Positions 9,279-18,166 of a stretch of 64,000 bases of DNA are shown here, in pieces. The DNA is from Alloacidobacterium sp035547425 (GTDB lineage Bacteria > Acidobacteriota > Terriglobia > Terriglobales > Acidobacteriaceae). The position numbers were made by a program, and so were the translations under genes. The notes under the pieces were generated by a model that saw only the letters and a program-made list of their open reading frames with translations, was not told where the DNA came from and made no database searches. How positions within the stretch are numbered: position 1 is the stretch's first letter; each line of letters opens with the position of its first letter. The stretch is from positions 93,857 through 157,856 of the forward strand of contig DASZUU010000036.1 of NCBI GenBank assembly GCA_035547425.1, in the 5' to 3' direction.

Positions 9279-10400
9279 TTGAGCTGGAATCGACGAGAGG
9301 AAATATTTCTTCGCCATACTACGATCCTTTGTATAGGTGTTATCGTCGCAATTCTTATTGCAGGGTTATGGCCATTTCATGTGCCACGGAATAAAGTACA
9401 GTGGCTAAAAGATGGTGGAATCGAATTTGATCGTCGCGGAATCGTGATTAGTTCCCGTAGTTTTACTGCAGCGTCATCTGACGGGCCATGCAGTTTGGAA
9501 ATTGTTTTGCGACCAAAAAATAAGAATATTGAAGGTACTATTCTCGCCTTTGACGACTCAGATGATCCGGACTATATTTTTGCGCTACGACAATTTGGTG
9601 ACGCCCTCGCCATTCAGCGAAGAGATGTCGATTCTCATCTCATAACTAGAAGGCTCTGGTGGCAGATTGCCGGCGTCTTTCAGGGTGGTTCGAAGACAGT
9701 TCTGACAATTACAAGCATGTCAGGAAAAACTGCTCTATACGTGAATGGAATTCTTCTTCACACTTCTTCGAGATTTGCTCTCATTGACAATGATCTAACT
9801 GGAAAGCTGATTCTTGGAAATTCCGCCAGAGCCGATGGATGGTCCGGACAAGTTCTTGGGCTGGGTATTTATCATTCTGCACTCAGCGCCGCGCAGGTGC
9901 ATGAGCATTCTTTGCTTTGGGCGTCAGGGAAGATGTCGGCGGCGATGAATCAAGATGCAGTAGCCCTATATCTTTTCGATAAGAGCAGTGATGGAGTGAT
10001 TGATGACACCATTGGTGTAAATTCTTTGGAAATTTCCTCCCATTATCGTGTTGCTTGCCCTGCATTTCTAAAACCGATATGGAAGCAGTATCGCAGTAGA
10101 TGGGATGGCTGGCGAACATGGAGCTATTGGTCCGATGTTCTGCTAAACATTATGGGCTTTGTTCCTTTAGGGTTCATATTGACAGCACATTTGTCGCGGC
10201 AGGGAACATCGATACGGTCTCGGATACTAGCCCTATTGTTAGGAGTAACACTTAGCGTGGTAATTGAAGTTACTCAATACTTCCTTCCTACTCGCAACTC
10301 CAGCATGACTGACCTATTAATGAATACGATTGGAACTGCTGTTGGCGTAATGTTGTTTAGAGGCAGCGTTCACATCGATTATTCCAGCCGGCAGTGCTGA
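9279..10400 (+). CDS. LamG-like / VanZ-like fusion membrane protein
   Basis: Translation appears to start at TTG 9279; no better in-frame ATG is available. The 373-residue protein has an N-terminal membrane segment (about 13-30), a concanavalin/LamG-like beta-sandwich (about 45-235: SLEIVLRPKNKNIEGTILAF, then TALYVNGILL), and a C-terminal VanZ-like membrane domain (about 285-365: NIMGFVPLGFIL, then VIEVTQYFLPTRNSSMTDLLMNT). VanZ-like domains occur in teicoplanin-resistance proteins and in many envelope proteins. The fusion with an extracytoplasmic sugar-binding-type sandwich suggests a membrane-tethered glycan-binding protein for this polysaccharide. The stop overlaps the next gene's GTG start by 7 bases. 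The biochemical role of the VanZ part is unknown. Confidence 0.8.
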   Translation: MSWNRREEIFLRHTTILCIGVIVAILIAGLWPFHVPRNKVQWLKDGGIEFDRRGIVISSRSFTAASSDGPCSLEIVLRPKNKNIEGTILAFDDSDDPDYIFALRQFGDALAIQRRDVDSHLITRRLWWQIAGVFQGGSKTVLTITSMSGKTALYVNGILLHTSSRFALIDNDLTGKLILGNSARADGWSGQVLGLGIYHSALSAAQVHEHSLLWASGKMSAAMNQDAVALYLFDKSSDGVIDDTIGVNSLEISSHYRVACPAFLKPIWKQYRSRWDGWRTWSYWSDVLLNIMGFVPLGFILTAHLSRQGTSIRSRILALLLGVTLSVVIEVTQYFLPTRNSSMTDLLMNTIGTAVGVMLFRGSVHIDYSSRQC

Positions 10401-11455
10401 ATTCTTTTCTTTCCACAAATACAATGCCAAAATTCAATGTAAGCGAGAGCAAGCAGCAGAAGCGTACGTCGCTATTGCATCGATTCGCAGGCCTTTATCT
10501 TCGTCAGGCAAGATGGACATGGAATCGTCTTCCACTGTCTTTGCGGAATAACCCATTGGGACGTACTTACGGTCGGCATATAGATCACATCGTGCGGCAG
10601 TATGCTGATCGCAAGCAGTACTTTGCAACATTCTTTCTAAGAAACCGTCCTGAGCTAGAGTTGCTTCGTCGTCTGCTTGAAAAAAAGCCTGCTTCTTCGC
10701 GAGTAAATATCGCCATCCTTGCTTGCAGCAAAGGCGCAGAAGTGTATTCGATGGCATGGGCCATACGCTCGGCTCGGCCCGATCTGAAGCTGAAAATCTA
10801 TGCGATCGATATCTCTCAGGAGATCGTTGATTTCGCCGAACGGGGAATATATTCGTTAAATATTTCCGATGCTCTCGATTCTTTAGACCATGAGGCTGCA
10901 CAAGGCAAAGGAGATGTGAGGTGGAATACTTCACGCGATCAAAATGCTTGGATGTTTGAACGGATGACTGCAGAAGAGATGAATGCCATGTTTGAGATAC
11001 ATGGTAATCAAGCGGCAGTAAGGCCAGCACTTCGAGAAGGAATCCACTGGCTATGTGGAGATGCCGGAGACCCCTTTCTTCCAGCAACTATTGGACTGCA
11101 GGACATTGTTGTGGCCAATCGTTTTCTTTGCCATATGAAACCAAATATCGCTGCGGACTGTTTGCGGAATATTGCACGCTTAGTTGAAGCCGATGGATAT
11201 CTTTTTGTTTCGGGTATTGATCTGGATGTACGAACGCGAGTTGCGCGGGAATTGAACTGGAAGCCTGTATTGGAATTGATGCGAGAAATTCATGATGGAG
11301 ACGATTCCATTAAGCGTGGCTGGCCATTGGAATATTGGGGCTTAGAGCCTTTTGACGATCAGAGGCAGGACTGGCAGATGCGTTACGCTACAGTGTTTCA
11401 GCTTAGCGGCTGCGCATCAAACGCAACGTATGAGTTAAGTAACGCAGTTGGATAA
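10394..11455 (+). CDS. CheR-type SAM-dependent methyltransferase
   Basis: The frame opens at GTG 10394, overlapping the preceding gene by 7 bases; an ATG at 10424 is an alternative. The core (about 100-320) matches the CheR fold: an ILACSKGAEVYSMAW motif corresponding to the CheR 'CSxGEEpYS' SAM site, then an acidic strand ending YAIDIS followed by AERGIY. CheR proteins methylate glutamates on chemoreceptors, but no receptor, CheB, CheW or CheA gene is near, and the context is a polysaccharide cluster. I infer methylation of a sugar, a glycan-linked carboxylate or a cluster protein. The N-terminus is basic and replaces the usual CheR helical domain only loosely. Confidence 0.75.
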   Translation: MLNSFLSTNTMPKFNVSESKQQKRTSLLHRFAGLYLRQARWTWNRLPLSLRNNPLGRTYGRHIDHIVRQYADRKQYFATFFLRNRPELELLRRLLEKKPASSRVNIAILACSKGAEVYSMAWAIRSARPDLKLKIYAIDISQEIVDFAERGIYSLNISDALDSLDHEAAQGKGDVRWNTSRDQNAWMFERMTAEEMNAMFEIHGNQAAVRPALREGIHWLCGDAGDPFLPATIGLQDIVVANRFLCHMKPNIAADCLRNIARLVEADGYLFVSGIDLDVRTRVARELNWKPVLELMREIHDGDDSIKRGWPLEYWGLEPFDDQRQDWQMRYATVFQLSGCASNATYELSNAVG

Positions 11456-11472
11456 GCGCTGGGAGATATCAA

Positions 11473-12012
11473 ATGCGATTTACAAGAACTGACATACAAG
11501 GTGTCTGGCTGGTAGATCCTGACGTTCATGAAGATGAACGAGGCCGCTTTTTTCGTGCGTGGTGCCTGGACGAATTTGCAAAAAATGGAATTCATTTCAT
11601 CCCCGTTCAGGCCAATATGGGCTTTAGTTTAAAAAAAGGTACTCTTCGCGGAATGCACTTTCAGATTGCTCCAGCTTTGGAAGCAAAGCTAATTCGATGT
11701 ACACAGGGCGCTGTGTTCGATGTTGCAGTCGATCTTAGACCTGACTCGCTGAGTTATGGCAGATGGTTTGGCGCAGAATTAACCCAAGAAAATGGCAAGA
11801 TGTTATATGTGCCGGAAGGGTGTGCGCATGGATATCAAACTCTTAAGGATGAGACTGAGATATTTTATATGGCTTCGCAACCTTATACACCTACAGCCGC
11901 ACACGGTGTTCGCTTCGATGATCCAGCTTTTAGCATTGAATGGCCTCTAAGTGTGACAGTTCTTTCAGAACAAGATCGCAACTGGCCTCTTGTATCCAGT
12001 AATAAAAATTAA
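11473..12012 (+). CDS. rfbC: RfbC/RmlC-type nucleotide-sugar 3,5-epimerase
   Basis: This 179-residue protein has the normal length for dTDP-4-dehydrorhamnose 3,5-epimerase. Catalytic-type residues are visible in GTLRGMHFQ (the His base) and VAVDLR (the Asp partner), with a Tyr in the EIFYMAS...YTP region, all on a cupin fold. A GGGAG Shine-Dalgarno lies 8 bases before the ATG. The family epimerises C3 and C5 of a 4-keto-6-deoxy nucleotide sugar. rmlA, rmlB and rmlD are absent from the window, whereas CDP-glucose genes lie 3-5 kb downstream, so the substrate may be a CDP- rather than dTDP-sugar. That is inference; the missing rml genes may lie elsewhere. Confidence 0.88.
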   Translation: MRFTRTDIQGVWLVDPDVHEDERGRFFRAWCLDEFAKNGIHFIPVQANMGFSLKKGTLRGMHFQIAPALEAKLIRCTQGAVFDVAVDLRPDSLSYGRWFGAELTQENGKMLYVPEGCAHGYQTLKDETEIFYMASQPYTPTAAHGVRFDDPAFSIEWPLSVTVLSEQDRNWPLVSSNKN

Positions 12013-12074
12013 GTCTTAAGGCTAAGAAGAATACCTCCATACATATAGTGCGTTGAAGCTTATATCTGAAGAGG

Positions 12075-13241
12075 ATGGTACGCGGAATGAAGCAAAAAAT
12101 CGAAACTCCACGCATATTGATCCTGTCTCAAAGGAATCTTACTCAAATTCAACCTTTTCGTTGCGCTCATTTCGAGTTTGAAGACGTAATCTCGCAAATT
12201 GATGCTGTGGATATTCTGACGCCTCGTTTTGATCCTTCCACGCAGCGCCAGGCGATTGCTAAAAAGATTGCGTATCACACGCCGTTTCGTTTGAATCCTG
12301 GGATGCCGCATGAGGAGATAGAAAGAGAGTACGATCTATTTCTGGCAATCTGTGGTGATCCAACAGATCTTTTGCGGGTCCATGCTCTCAAGGGTTGGCG
12401 CAAAAAGTGCAAAAAGGCCATATGTCTGATTGATGAAGTATGGGTAAAACAAATGAACTCTTATCGAGGTTTTTTAAGCCTGTTAAAAGAGTTCGATACC
12501 GTAATTCTTTACTACAGCCAAAGTATTGACCCTCTTAATAAGATAATTGGGCAAAAATGTGTTTTCATGCCTCCCGGTGTGGATGCTGTTCGTTTTTGTC
12601 CATATCCAAATCCATATGAACGCGTCATCGATGTGTATAGCGTAGGGCGCAGGTCTGCCAGTACTCATCACACACTTTTGAGAATGGCGGCAGAAGAGGG
12701 AGCGTTTTATTTGCACGACAGTACATCAGCCAGCCAGGTGCTTAATCCGATAGAACATCGAAACCTTTTTGCCAATATTGTGAAGCGGAGCCGTTATTTC
12801 ATCGTAAATCCAGGATTGATCGATCGGCCTGATGTTAGGGGCGATCAGATTGAATTTGGAAACAGGTACTTTGAAGGCGCTGCTGCGGGAACCGTCATGT
12901 TGGGGGAGCGCCCGCGGAATGGCCAGTTTGAAAAATACTTTGATTGGCCGGATGCCATGATTGATGTCCCATACAATTCTCCAAATATAGACGATGTGAT
13001 CGCGGTTTTGAATCGTGACCCGGAGAGGCAGGAGAAAGCCCGGCGCAAGAACGTGGAACAAACCCTGCTGCGCCATGATTGGGCTTATCGGTGGGAAACA
13101 ATGCTTGCAATGGCAGGGCTTGAAGCATTACCGCAATTGTCGGAAAGAAAAGTATTTTTGCAGAAGTTGGCCAAGCTGGCATTACCTATTCATACTAATT
13201 CGCAAGTGGAAGCAGATGCTGACGTTCCCTGCATTCAGTAG
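12075..13241 (+). CDS. CgeB-like glycosyltransferase
   Basis: This 388-residue cytoplasmic protein has a GT-B-like outline. The N-terminal half has short Rossmann strands (ILILSQRN; DLFLAICGD). The C-terminal half has the conserved run NRYFEGAAAGTVMLGERP followed by FDWPDAMIDV, as in the CgeB/spore-maturation glycosyltransferase group, where the Glu of FEGAAAG probably contacts the nucleotide. It likely transfers a sugar to the lipid-linked repeat unit. The ATG at 12075 sits directly against an AGAGG; the in-frame ATG at 12087 has better spacing and may be the true start. Donor and acceptor are unknown. Confidence 0.75.
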   Translation: MVRGMKQKIETPRILILSQRNLTQIQPFRCAHFEFEDVISQIDAVDILTPRFDPSTQRQAIAKKIAYHTPFRLNPGMPHEEIEREYDLFLAICGDPTDLLRVHALKGWRKKCKKAICLIDEVWVKQMNSYRGFLSLLKEFDTVILYYSQSIDPLNKIIGQKCVFMPPGVDAVRFCPYPNPYERVIDVYSVGRRSASTHHTLLRMAAEEGAFYLHDSTSASQVLNPIEHRNLFANIVKRSRYFIVNPGLIDRPDVRGDQIEFGNRYFEGAAAGTVMLGERPRNGQFEKYFDWPDAMIDVPYNSPNIDDVIAVLNRDPERQEKARRKNVEQTLLRHDWAYRWETMLAMAGLEALPQLSERKVFLQKLAKLALPIHTNSQVEADADVPCIQ

Positions 13242-13286
13242 CACTCACCTCTACCGCTACCATCATTCCATCCGGATCGAGCACGA

Positions 13287-14609
13287 ATGAAAAAAACAAA
13301 GACAATGATTGCACTTCTGCATCATACAGGCGGTGGGAATCTCGGTGACGACGCCACTATGGACGTTGTTATCCGTAATATTCGTCAGCGCTGGCCTGAA
13401 GCAGAAATTGTTGCTTTTTCTATGAATCCTGAAGATACAGGAAAGAAATATGAAATTCCTTCCTATCCCATAAGACGGCATCGATGGAGCGTTGGATATA
13501 GACAGGAAGCCTCGCAATCGGTATCGGCAAATGAAAATAAGCTTTTTCGCAGGCTTAAGACGAGTAGCAATCCGGCAATTCGCATACCGCGGACACTGTT
13601 TTACGAGCTTGCATTTCTCTTTTCTTCATGGCGTATCCTCAAACCATTTGATCTTCTCCTGGTAAGCGGAGGCGGTCAGCTAACGGAGCGAAGTGGGCCA
13701 TGGGGGTTTCCCTATGCGATTTTTATCTGGATATTGATGGCAAAGCTAGCGGGCCTGAAATGCAAATTTTTAAGTGTTGGTGCGGGCCCATTGAGGCATC
13801 CAGTAAGTAAGTTTCTCGTCGCGCGCTCACTTTACATGGCCGACTATGTTTCTTTTCGCGACGAGCCCTCGAAAAAAGTGGCTCGCACAGCAGGTTTCAA
13901 AGGTGAGAGCCATGTTTACCCGGATAATGTGTACAACCTTGACGTAACATCGGTCTGCGCTTCAAGCGTGGAGAGAAAAGATCCGGTTGTTGGGATTGCT
14001 CCCATGCCTTATCCGTTTTGCGATCCGCGTGAGCATCCCGCAGATCGCCATCAGGCAATGTACGAGGAATACATTGGAAAGCTTGCAGCGTGTGCTTCAT
14101 CGCTTGTCAGATATTCCTGTTCACTGGAGCTATTTGGCAGTGATGTGGGAGCCGATCCTTCGGCGATTGAGGACATGCGGAAAGTTCTTCAGCATCGTTA
14201 CAACATTTCAACGCCGCCATACAAAGCCCGTGATTCTGTAAATAAGTTGCTTTTGCAAATGTGCGAGATGGATTATGTCGTTACTTGCAGATTTCATGGA
14301 GTGGTATTTGCCCATCTCTTAAATAAGCCTGTTCTCGCAATCGCTCATCATCCAAAGGTGACAGATCTTATGCATGCTCTGGGTCAGGGAAAATACTGCT
14401 TCGATATACAGGGATTCGACCCGGATGTATTGGCTGATGCATTTGCTGATCTGGTGGCCAATACTCAGGCCGTCAAAAGCAGTATGGCTGCCAGTGCCTC
14501 CCTTTATAAATCTAAGCTGATAAAGGAGTTCGACATGCTTTTTCCTCCTGCGGCAGCCAATATATTGATGCCACAAGTCAAACTCGTAGCAGAACAAAAA
14601 CAAATGTAG
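13287..14609 (+). CDS. Polysaccharide pyruvyl transferase family protein
   Basis: This 440-residue protein starts with the family hallmark GGGNLGDDATMD (about residues 13-24) and has LLLVSGGGQL near residue 130, FLSVGAGPLRHP near 165 and, late in the protein, the VTCRFHGVVFAHLLNKPVLAI motif that binds the nucleotide or phosphoenolpyruvate region. Members transfer a pyruvyl group from phosphoenolpyruvate to hydroxyls of a sugar, adding a negative charge as a ketal. Location in the middle of a polysaccharide cluster fits that function. It follows the glycosyltransferase after 45 bases. Some family members act in other pathways, so the exact acceptor is open. Confidence 0.9.
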   Translation: MKKTKTMIALLHHTGGGNLGDDATMDVVIRNIRQRWPEAEIVAFSMNPEDTGKKYEIPSYPIRRHRWSVGYRQEASQSVSANENKLFRRLKTSSNPAIRIPRTLFYELAFLFSSWRILKPFDLLLVSGGGQLTERSGPWGFPYAIFIWILMAKLAGLKCKFLSVGAGPLRHPVSKFLVARSLYMADYVSFRDEPSKKVARTAGFKGESHVYPDNVYNLDVTSVCASSVERKDPVVGIAPMPYPFCDPREHPADRHQAMYEEYIGKLAACASSLVRYSCSLELFGSDVGADPSAIEDMRKVLQHRYNISTPPYKARDSVNKLLLQMCEMDYVVTCRFHGVVFAHLLNKPVLAIAHHPKVTDLMHALGQGKYCFDIQGFDPDVLADAFADLVANTQAVKSSMAASASLYKSKLIKEFDMLFPPAAANILMPQVKLVAEQKQM

Positions 14610-14764
14610 ATACCGATCAATTATTGGTATACACTTTTGGCCAATAAGTTATCTGGAAATTGCGCTGCATCCGCTGCTGGATAACTCCTGTAATTTCGGC
14701 CAATCACCCCACCTCTCCCGTTTCTCCCCTGGCAAAATCTGTTGGTACTCCAAGGAGACCTGTC

Positions 14765-15661
14765 ATGAAGGTAGTGCTGTTTTGTGGTGGACTAGGCCTG
14801 CGCATTCGCGATGCGGAAAATATTCCGAAGCCTCTAGTGCAAATTGGATACAGGCCGGTCATTTGGCATGTCATGAAGTATTACGCCCATTATGGACATA
14901 AGGATTTCATCTTGTGTTTAGGCTATGGCGCAGACGCGATCAAGAAATATTTTCTTGATTACAGCGAGTGTGTATCTAACGATTTTGTATTGTCTTGTGG
15001 CGGCAAAAAAGTTGAGTTGTTTAATAGCGATACTCACGACTGGCGTATTACATTTGCCGATACAGGCGTTGATTCCAATATTGGCCAGCGCTTGAAAGCA
15101 GTTGAAAAACATCTGGAAGGAGAGGAAGAGTTTCTCGCTAATTATAGCGATGGCTTAACCGACCTGGCGCTTCCTCAGCAACTCGATCATTTCCGCAGCC
15201 ATGGAAAGATAGCCAGTTTTCTATGTGTATTGCCGAATCTGAGCTATCACATGGTGTCACTTGAAAAGGGCAGCAGCTTAGTATCCGGTGTTCACGCCAT
15301 CAATAACGGAAGTGTTCGGATCAACGGCGGCTACTTCATCTTTAAAAAAGAAATATTCAAATACATCCATGACCGCGAGGAGCTTGTTCTTGAACCCTTC
15401 CAAAGGCTTATGCAAGAACAGCAGCTAGTTGGTTATCAGCACGACGGTTTTTGGGCAGGCATGGACACATTCAAAGATAAGCAACAGTTGGAGAGCCTCT
15501 GGAGCAGCGGTTCAGCGCCATGGCAAGTGTGGAAAGGAAATGGTCTTGCTGGAACAGAGAATTCTAAATTTCGGGCGGTAGTTCCAGCCGGAGATTTTCT
15601 TGATCATCATGTTTCATACGTTGATTCCTTAAACGGACCTAGCCGATCTGTTCGCAACTGA
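14765..15661 (+). CDS. rfbF: Glucose-1-phosphate cytidylyltransferase
   Basis: The frame is open from 14660, but the start is placed at ATG 14765: AAGGAG at 14752-14757 is an excellent ribosome site 7 bases upstream, and the family N-terminus (hydrophobic strand, then FCGGLGLRIR) begins there. The 298-residue enzyme makes CDP-glucose from CTP and glucose-1-phosphate. It shows IPKPLVQIGYRPVIWHVMKYY and later NYSDGLTDL, typical of RfbF. The signature GxGTR reads GLGLR, a small deviation. It opens a three-gene CDP-sugar block with the oxidoreductase and rfbG. The 155-base leader upstream holds a long-range inverted repeat and a C-rich stretch; a separate promoter is possible but not identified. 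Confidence 0.93.
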   Translation: MKVVLFCGGLGLRIRDAENIPKPLVQIGYRPVIWHVMKYYAHYGHKDFILCLGYGADAIKKYFLDYSECVSNDFVLSCGGKKVELFNSDTHDWRITFADTGVDSNIGQRLKAVEKHLEGEEEFLANYSDGLTDLALPQQLDHFRSHGKIASFLCVLPNLSYHMVSLEKGSSLVSGVHAINNGSVRINGGYFIFKKEIFKYIHDREELVLEPFQRLMQEQQLVGYQHDGFWAGMDTFKDKQQLESLWSSGSAPWQVWKGNGLAGTENSKFRAVVPAGDFLDHHVSYVDSLNGPSRSVRN

Positions 15662-15693
15662 CCCTGGACACCAAACGATGTAAGGAGAAATTC

Positions 15694-17025
15694 ATGAGCG
15701 TAGATATCCAATTGCGAATTCGCGAAGCCGAAGGCAGGCCGATTCGCATAGGAATGGTGGGCGCCGGGGCAACTGGAAGAGCGATTGCCTTGCAACTTGG
15801 TACGCCTGTACCCGGCATGCGTCTTGTAGCAATTGCAAATCGCACGTTTGATCGTGCTGAAAGAGCATTCCGTGAGGCCGGTTTTGCGCAGTGGGCAAAG
15901 GCTGACACAGTTCTTCAGGCAGAAGACTTTATCGCTCGGGATGTCCCTGTTATCACTGATAATCCATTCGTATTAAGCAGCTGCCGTTCGATCGATTTGC
16001 TTATTGAGGTAACGGGTACGATAGAAGCCGCTGCCGGCGTGGTGCTGGATGCATTTAACCATGGCAAGGATGTTGTTCTTGTAAACGCCGAGCTCGATTC
16101 GTTGATCGGACCGATTCTCAAAGCCAAAGCGGATGAAGCCGGCGTGATTCTTACGCATACTGATGGAGATGAGCCTGGGGTTGCCATGACACTATTGCGT
16201 TACCTCAGAACGCTGGGTTTGCGTATCGTTGCTGCAGGCAACATCAAAGGCATGGTGGATTACTATCGCAACCCGGAGACACAAAAAGCCTTTGCAGAAA
16301 AGAACGATCAGGATGTGAAAAAGGTTACTTCATTTGCTGATTCGACAAAGTTATCGATGGAGGCTACTGTTCTTGCCAATGCAACTGGATTTAAAGTTGG
16401 ACGGCGAGGCATGTATGGGCCGGCGTGCAATTACGTGCGCGAAGTGGCTAATCATTTGCCGGCAGATGAAATGCTAGAAACCGGCCTCATTGATTTTGCA
16501 CTGGGCGCAGCTCCGCATACAGGTGCTTTTGTCGTAGTTCATGAAGACTCGAAAGCTAAAAAGACACAATTAGCCTATTACAAATTAGGCGATGGCCCAT
16601 TCTATGTCTTCTACACGCCGTTTCATTTGCCGCATCTTCAAATAGTGTCTACGATCGGTCGCGCTGTAATTCATCGCGATGCTACGGTATCGCCGATTGA
16701 TGGCCCGGTTTGTGAAGTAGTCAGTGTTGCGAAGCGCAATTTAAAAGCGGGAGAGCGGCTAGATGGCATTGGCGGATTTTGTACATACGGTCTTATCGAT
16801 AATGCCTCTGCGGCTCGTGCCATCAATGCGTTACCGATCGGCCTGTCGGAAGGTTGCGTGCTGATCAGGGATATAGAAAAAGATGCCGTGATTTCTTTCG
16901 ATGATGTAGAAATTGCTGCCCAGGGAATTGCCGGACGGCTTTGGGCGGAGCAAAATGCCCGGTGGCCACATGGAACGGGCCGAATCTCGATGAAAGAGCC
17001 TCTATCGATGGCAGGAACACGATGA
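15694..17025 (+). CDS. SAF-domain NAD(P)-dependent oxidoreductase (homoserine-dehydrogenase-like)
   Basis: This 443-residue protein has an N-terminal Rossmann domain (GMVGAGATGRAIA, about residues 19-31) like homoserine dehydrogenase, a central substrate domain and a C-terminal SAF-type region (about 350-425: AKRNLKAGERLDGIGGFCTYG, then the VLIRDIEKDAVISFDDVE stretch). A strong AAGGAG precedes the ATG. It lies between rfbF and rfbG, and its stop overlaps the rfbG start in an ATGA, so all three are translationally coupled. I infer that it reduces or oxidises a CDP-linked keto-sugar or a precursor of its branch; the family is described only as an oxidoreductase. It is not a normal threonine-pathway enzyme, because no amino-acid biosynthesis neighbours exist. 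Confidence 0.8.
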   Translation: MSVDIQLRIREAEGRPIRIGMVGAGATGRAIALQLGTPVPGMRLVAIANRTFDRAERAFREAGFAQWAKADTVLQAEDFIARDVPVITDNPFVLSSCRSIDLLIEVTGTIEAAAGVVLDAFNHGKDVVLVNAELDSLIGPILKAKADEAGVILTHTDGDEPGVAMTLLRYLRTLGLRIVAAGNIKGMVDYYRNPETQKAFAEKNDQDVKKVTSFADSTKLSMEATVLANATGFKVGRRGMYGPACNYVREVANHLPADEMLETGLIDFALGAAPHTGAFVVVHEDSKAKKTQLAYYKLGDGPFYVFYTPFHLPHLQIVSTIGRAVIHRDATVSPIDGPVCEVVSVAKRNLKAGERLDGIGGFCTYGLIDNASAARAINALPIGLSEGCVLIRDIEKDAVISFDDVEIAAQGIAGRLWAEQNARWPHGTGRISMKEPLSMAGTR

Positions 17026-18164
17026 ATGTAGATAGCGCCTTTTGGAAGGGCCGCCGTGTATTTCTGACGGGCCATACTGGGTTTAAGGGGAGTTGGCTGA
17101 CGCTGTGGCTCAATATGCTCGGAGCAGACGTTACTGCTTATGCGCTGGCTCCTCCAACGCAGCCGAGCTTATTTGAGCAGGCACAAGTTGGAAGATTTGT
17201 GCATTCTATATACGGCGATATTCGTGACTACGCTCGCTTGAAGAGTGCTCTTGCCGAATGCTCGCCGGATATTGTTTTGCATATGGCTGCACAGTCCGTG
17301 GTGCGTAGGGGGTATGAGGATCCGATAGAGAACTATTCGACCAATGTCATGGGCACAGTGCATATTTTGGAGGCTGTACGGCAGTTGCAGCGACCATGTG
17401 CCGTAGTCAATGTCACAAGCGATAAATGTTACGAAAATCGAGAGTGGGTATGGGGTTACCGCGAAAATGAGCCCATGGGCGGACGCGACCCATATTCGAA
17501 TTCAAAGGGATGCGCGGAGCTTGTCACAAGCGCCTATCAAAAATCGTTTTTTCCTCCGGAAGCAATATCAAGTCATGGCGTTGCACTGGCCAGCGCGCGC
17601 GCGGGGAATGCCATCGGCGGCGGTGATTGGACGAGCCATCAGCTTATTCCTGATTTAATGCGGGCATTTTTGAGCGGCAAAGCCTGCATGATTCGCAATC
17701 CCTCCGCTTTTCGGCCATGGCAGTTTGTTCTGGAACCGCTGCGCGGTTACTTGATGCTCGCAGAACGCCTCGTGAATGATGGTCCGCGATTTGTATCTGG
17801 ATGGAACTTTGGCCCTGCCGATGTGGATGTAAAACCCGTGTCGTGGATAGCTGACGAATTAGTTCAGTTGTGGGGTGAAGATGCCCGGTGGTGTTTGGAT
17901 TCGCAGGCACATCCGGAGGAAGCTCACGCGCTTAAACTCGATGCAACAAAAGCTGCTGCCTCCTTACAATGGCGTCCTGTCCTTTCTTTAAAACAGGCGC
18001 TGTCGTGGATCGTTGAGTGGTATCAAACGTTCCAGAGACACGGCGACCTATTGGCAATCACGCAAAAACAAATTGAACAGTACGAAATCCTAGCTGAAAA
18101 AGCAGAGGCTGATTCAGCGGCATTCAGTGATTCACAAAAAGAAATGATGATTGGAGAAGCGTAG
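17022..18164 (+). CDS. rfbG: CDP-glucose 4,6-dehydratase
   Basis: The frame is open from 16941, but the start is set at ATG 17022, which overlaps the upstream stop (ATGA) and restores the family N-terminus: FWKGRRVFLTGHTGFKGSWL. The 380-residue short-chain dehydrogenase carries the NAD motif TGHTGFKG, a VTSDKCYEN segment and the catalytic YSNSK (Tyr-x3-Lys). It converts CDP-glucose to CDP-4-keto-6-deoxyglucose, the parent of 3,6-dideoxy and branched sugars. No rfbH (3-dehydratase) is present in the window, so the product is more likely a 6-deoxy sugar or one reworked by the RfbC-type epimerase and the SAF oxidoreductase. Confidence 0.93.
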   Translation: MNVDSAFWKGRRVFLTGHTGFKGSWLTLWLNMLGADVTAYALAPPTQPSLFEQAQVGRFVHSIYGDIRDYARLKSALAECSPDIVLHMAAQSVVRRGYEDPIENYSTNVMGTVHILEAVRQLQRPCAVVNVTSDKCYENREWVWGYRENEPMGGRDPYSNSKGCAELVTSAYQKSFFPPEAISSHGVALASARAGNAIGGGDWTSHQLIPDLMRAFLSGKACMIRNPSAFRPWQFVLEPLRGYLMLAERLVNDGPRFVSGWNFGPADVDVKPVSWIADELVQLWGEDARWCLDSQAHPEEAHALKLDATKAAASLQWRPVLSLKQALSWIVEWYQTFQRHGDLLAITQKQIEQYEILAEKAEADSAAFSDSQKEMMIGEA

Positions 18165-18166
18165 TA

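Noticed and set aside
10434..11087. Minus-strand open frame (217 codons) opposite the CheR-like gene
   Set aside because: No domain or ribosome site; the plus-strand protein carries clear motifs.
14660..14764. N-terminal extension of rfbF to 14660
   Set aside because: It lacks family similarity, and a much better ribosome site and start lie at 14765.
16941..17021. N-terminal extension of rfbG to 16941
   Set aside because: This part overlaps the end of the SAF gene; the family N-terminus begins after ATG 17022.
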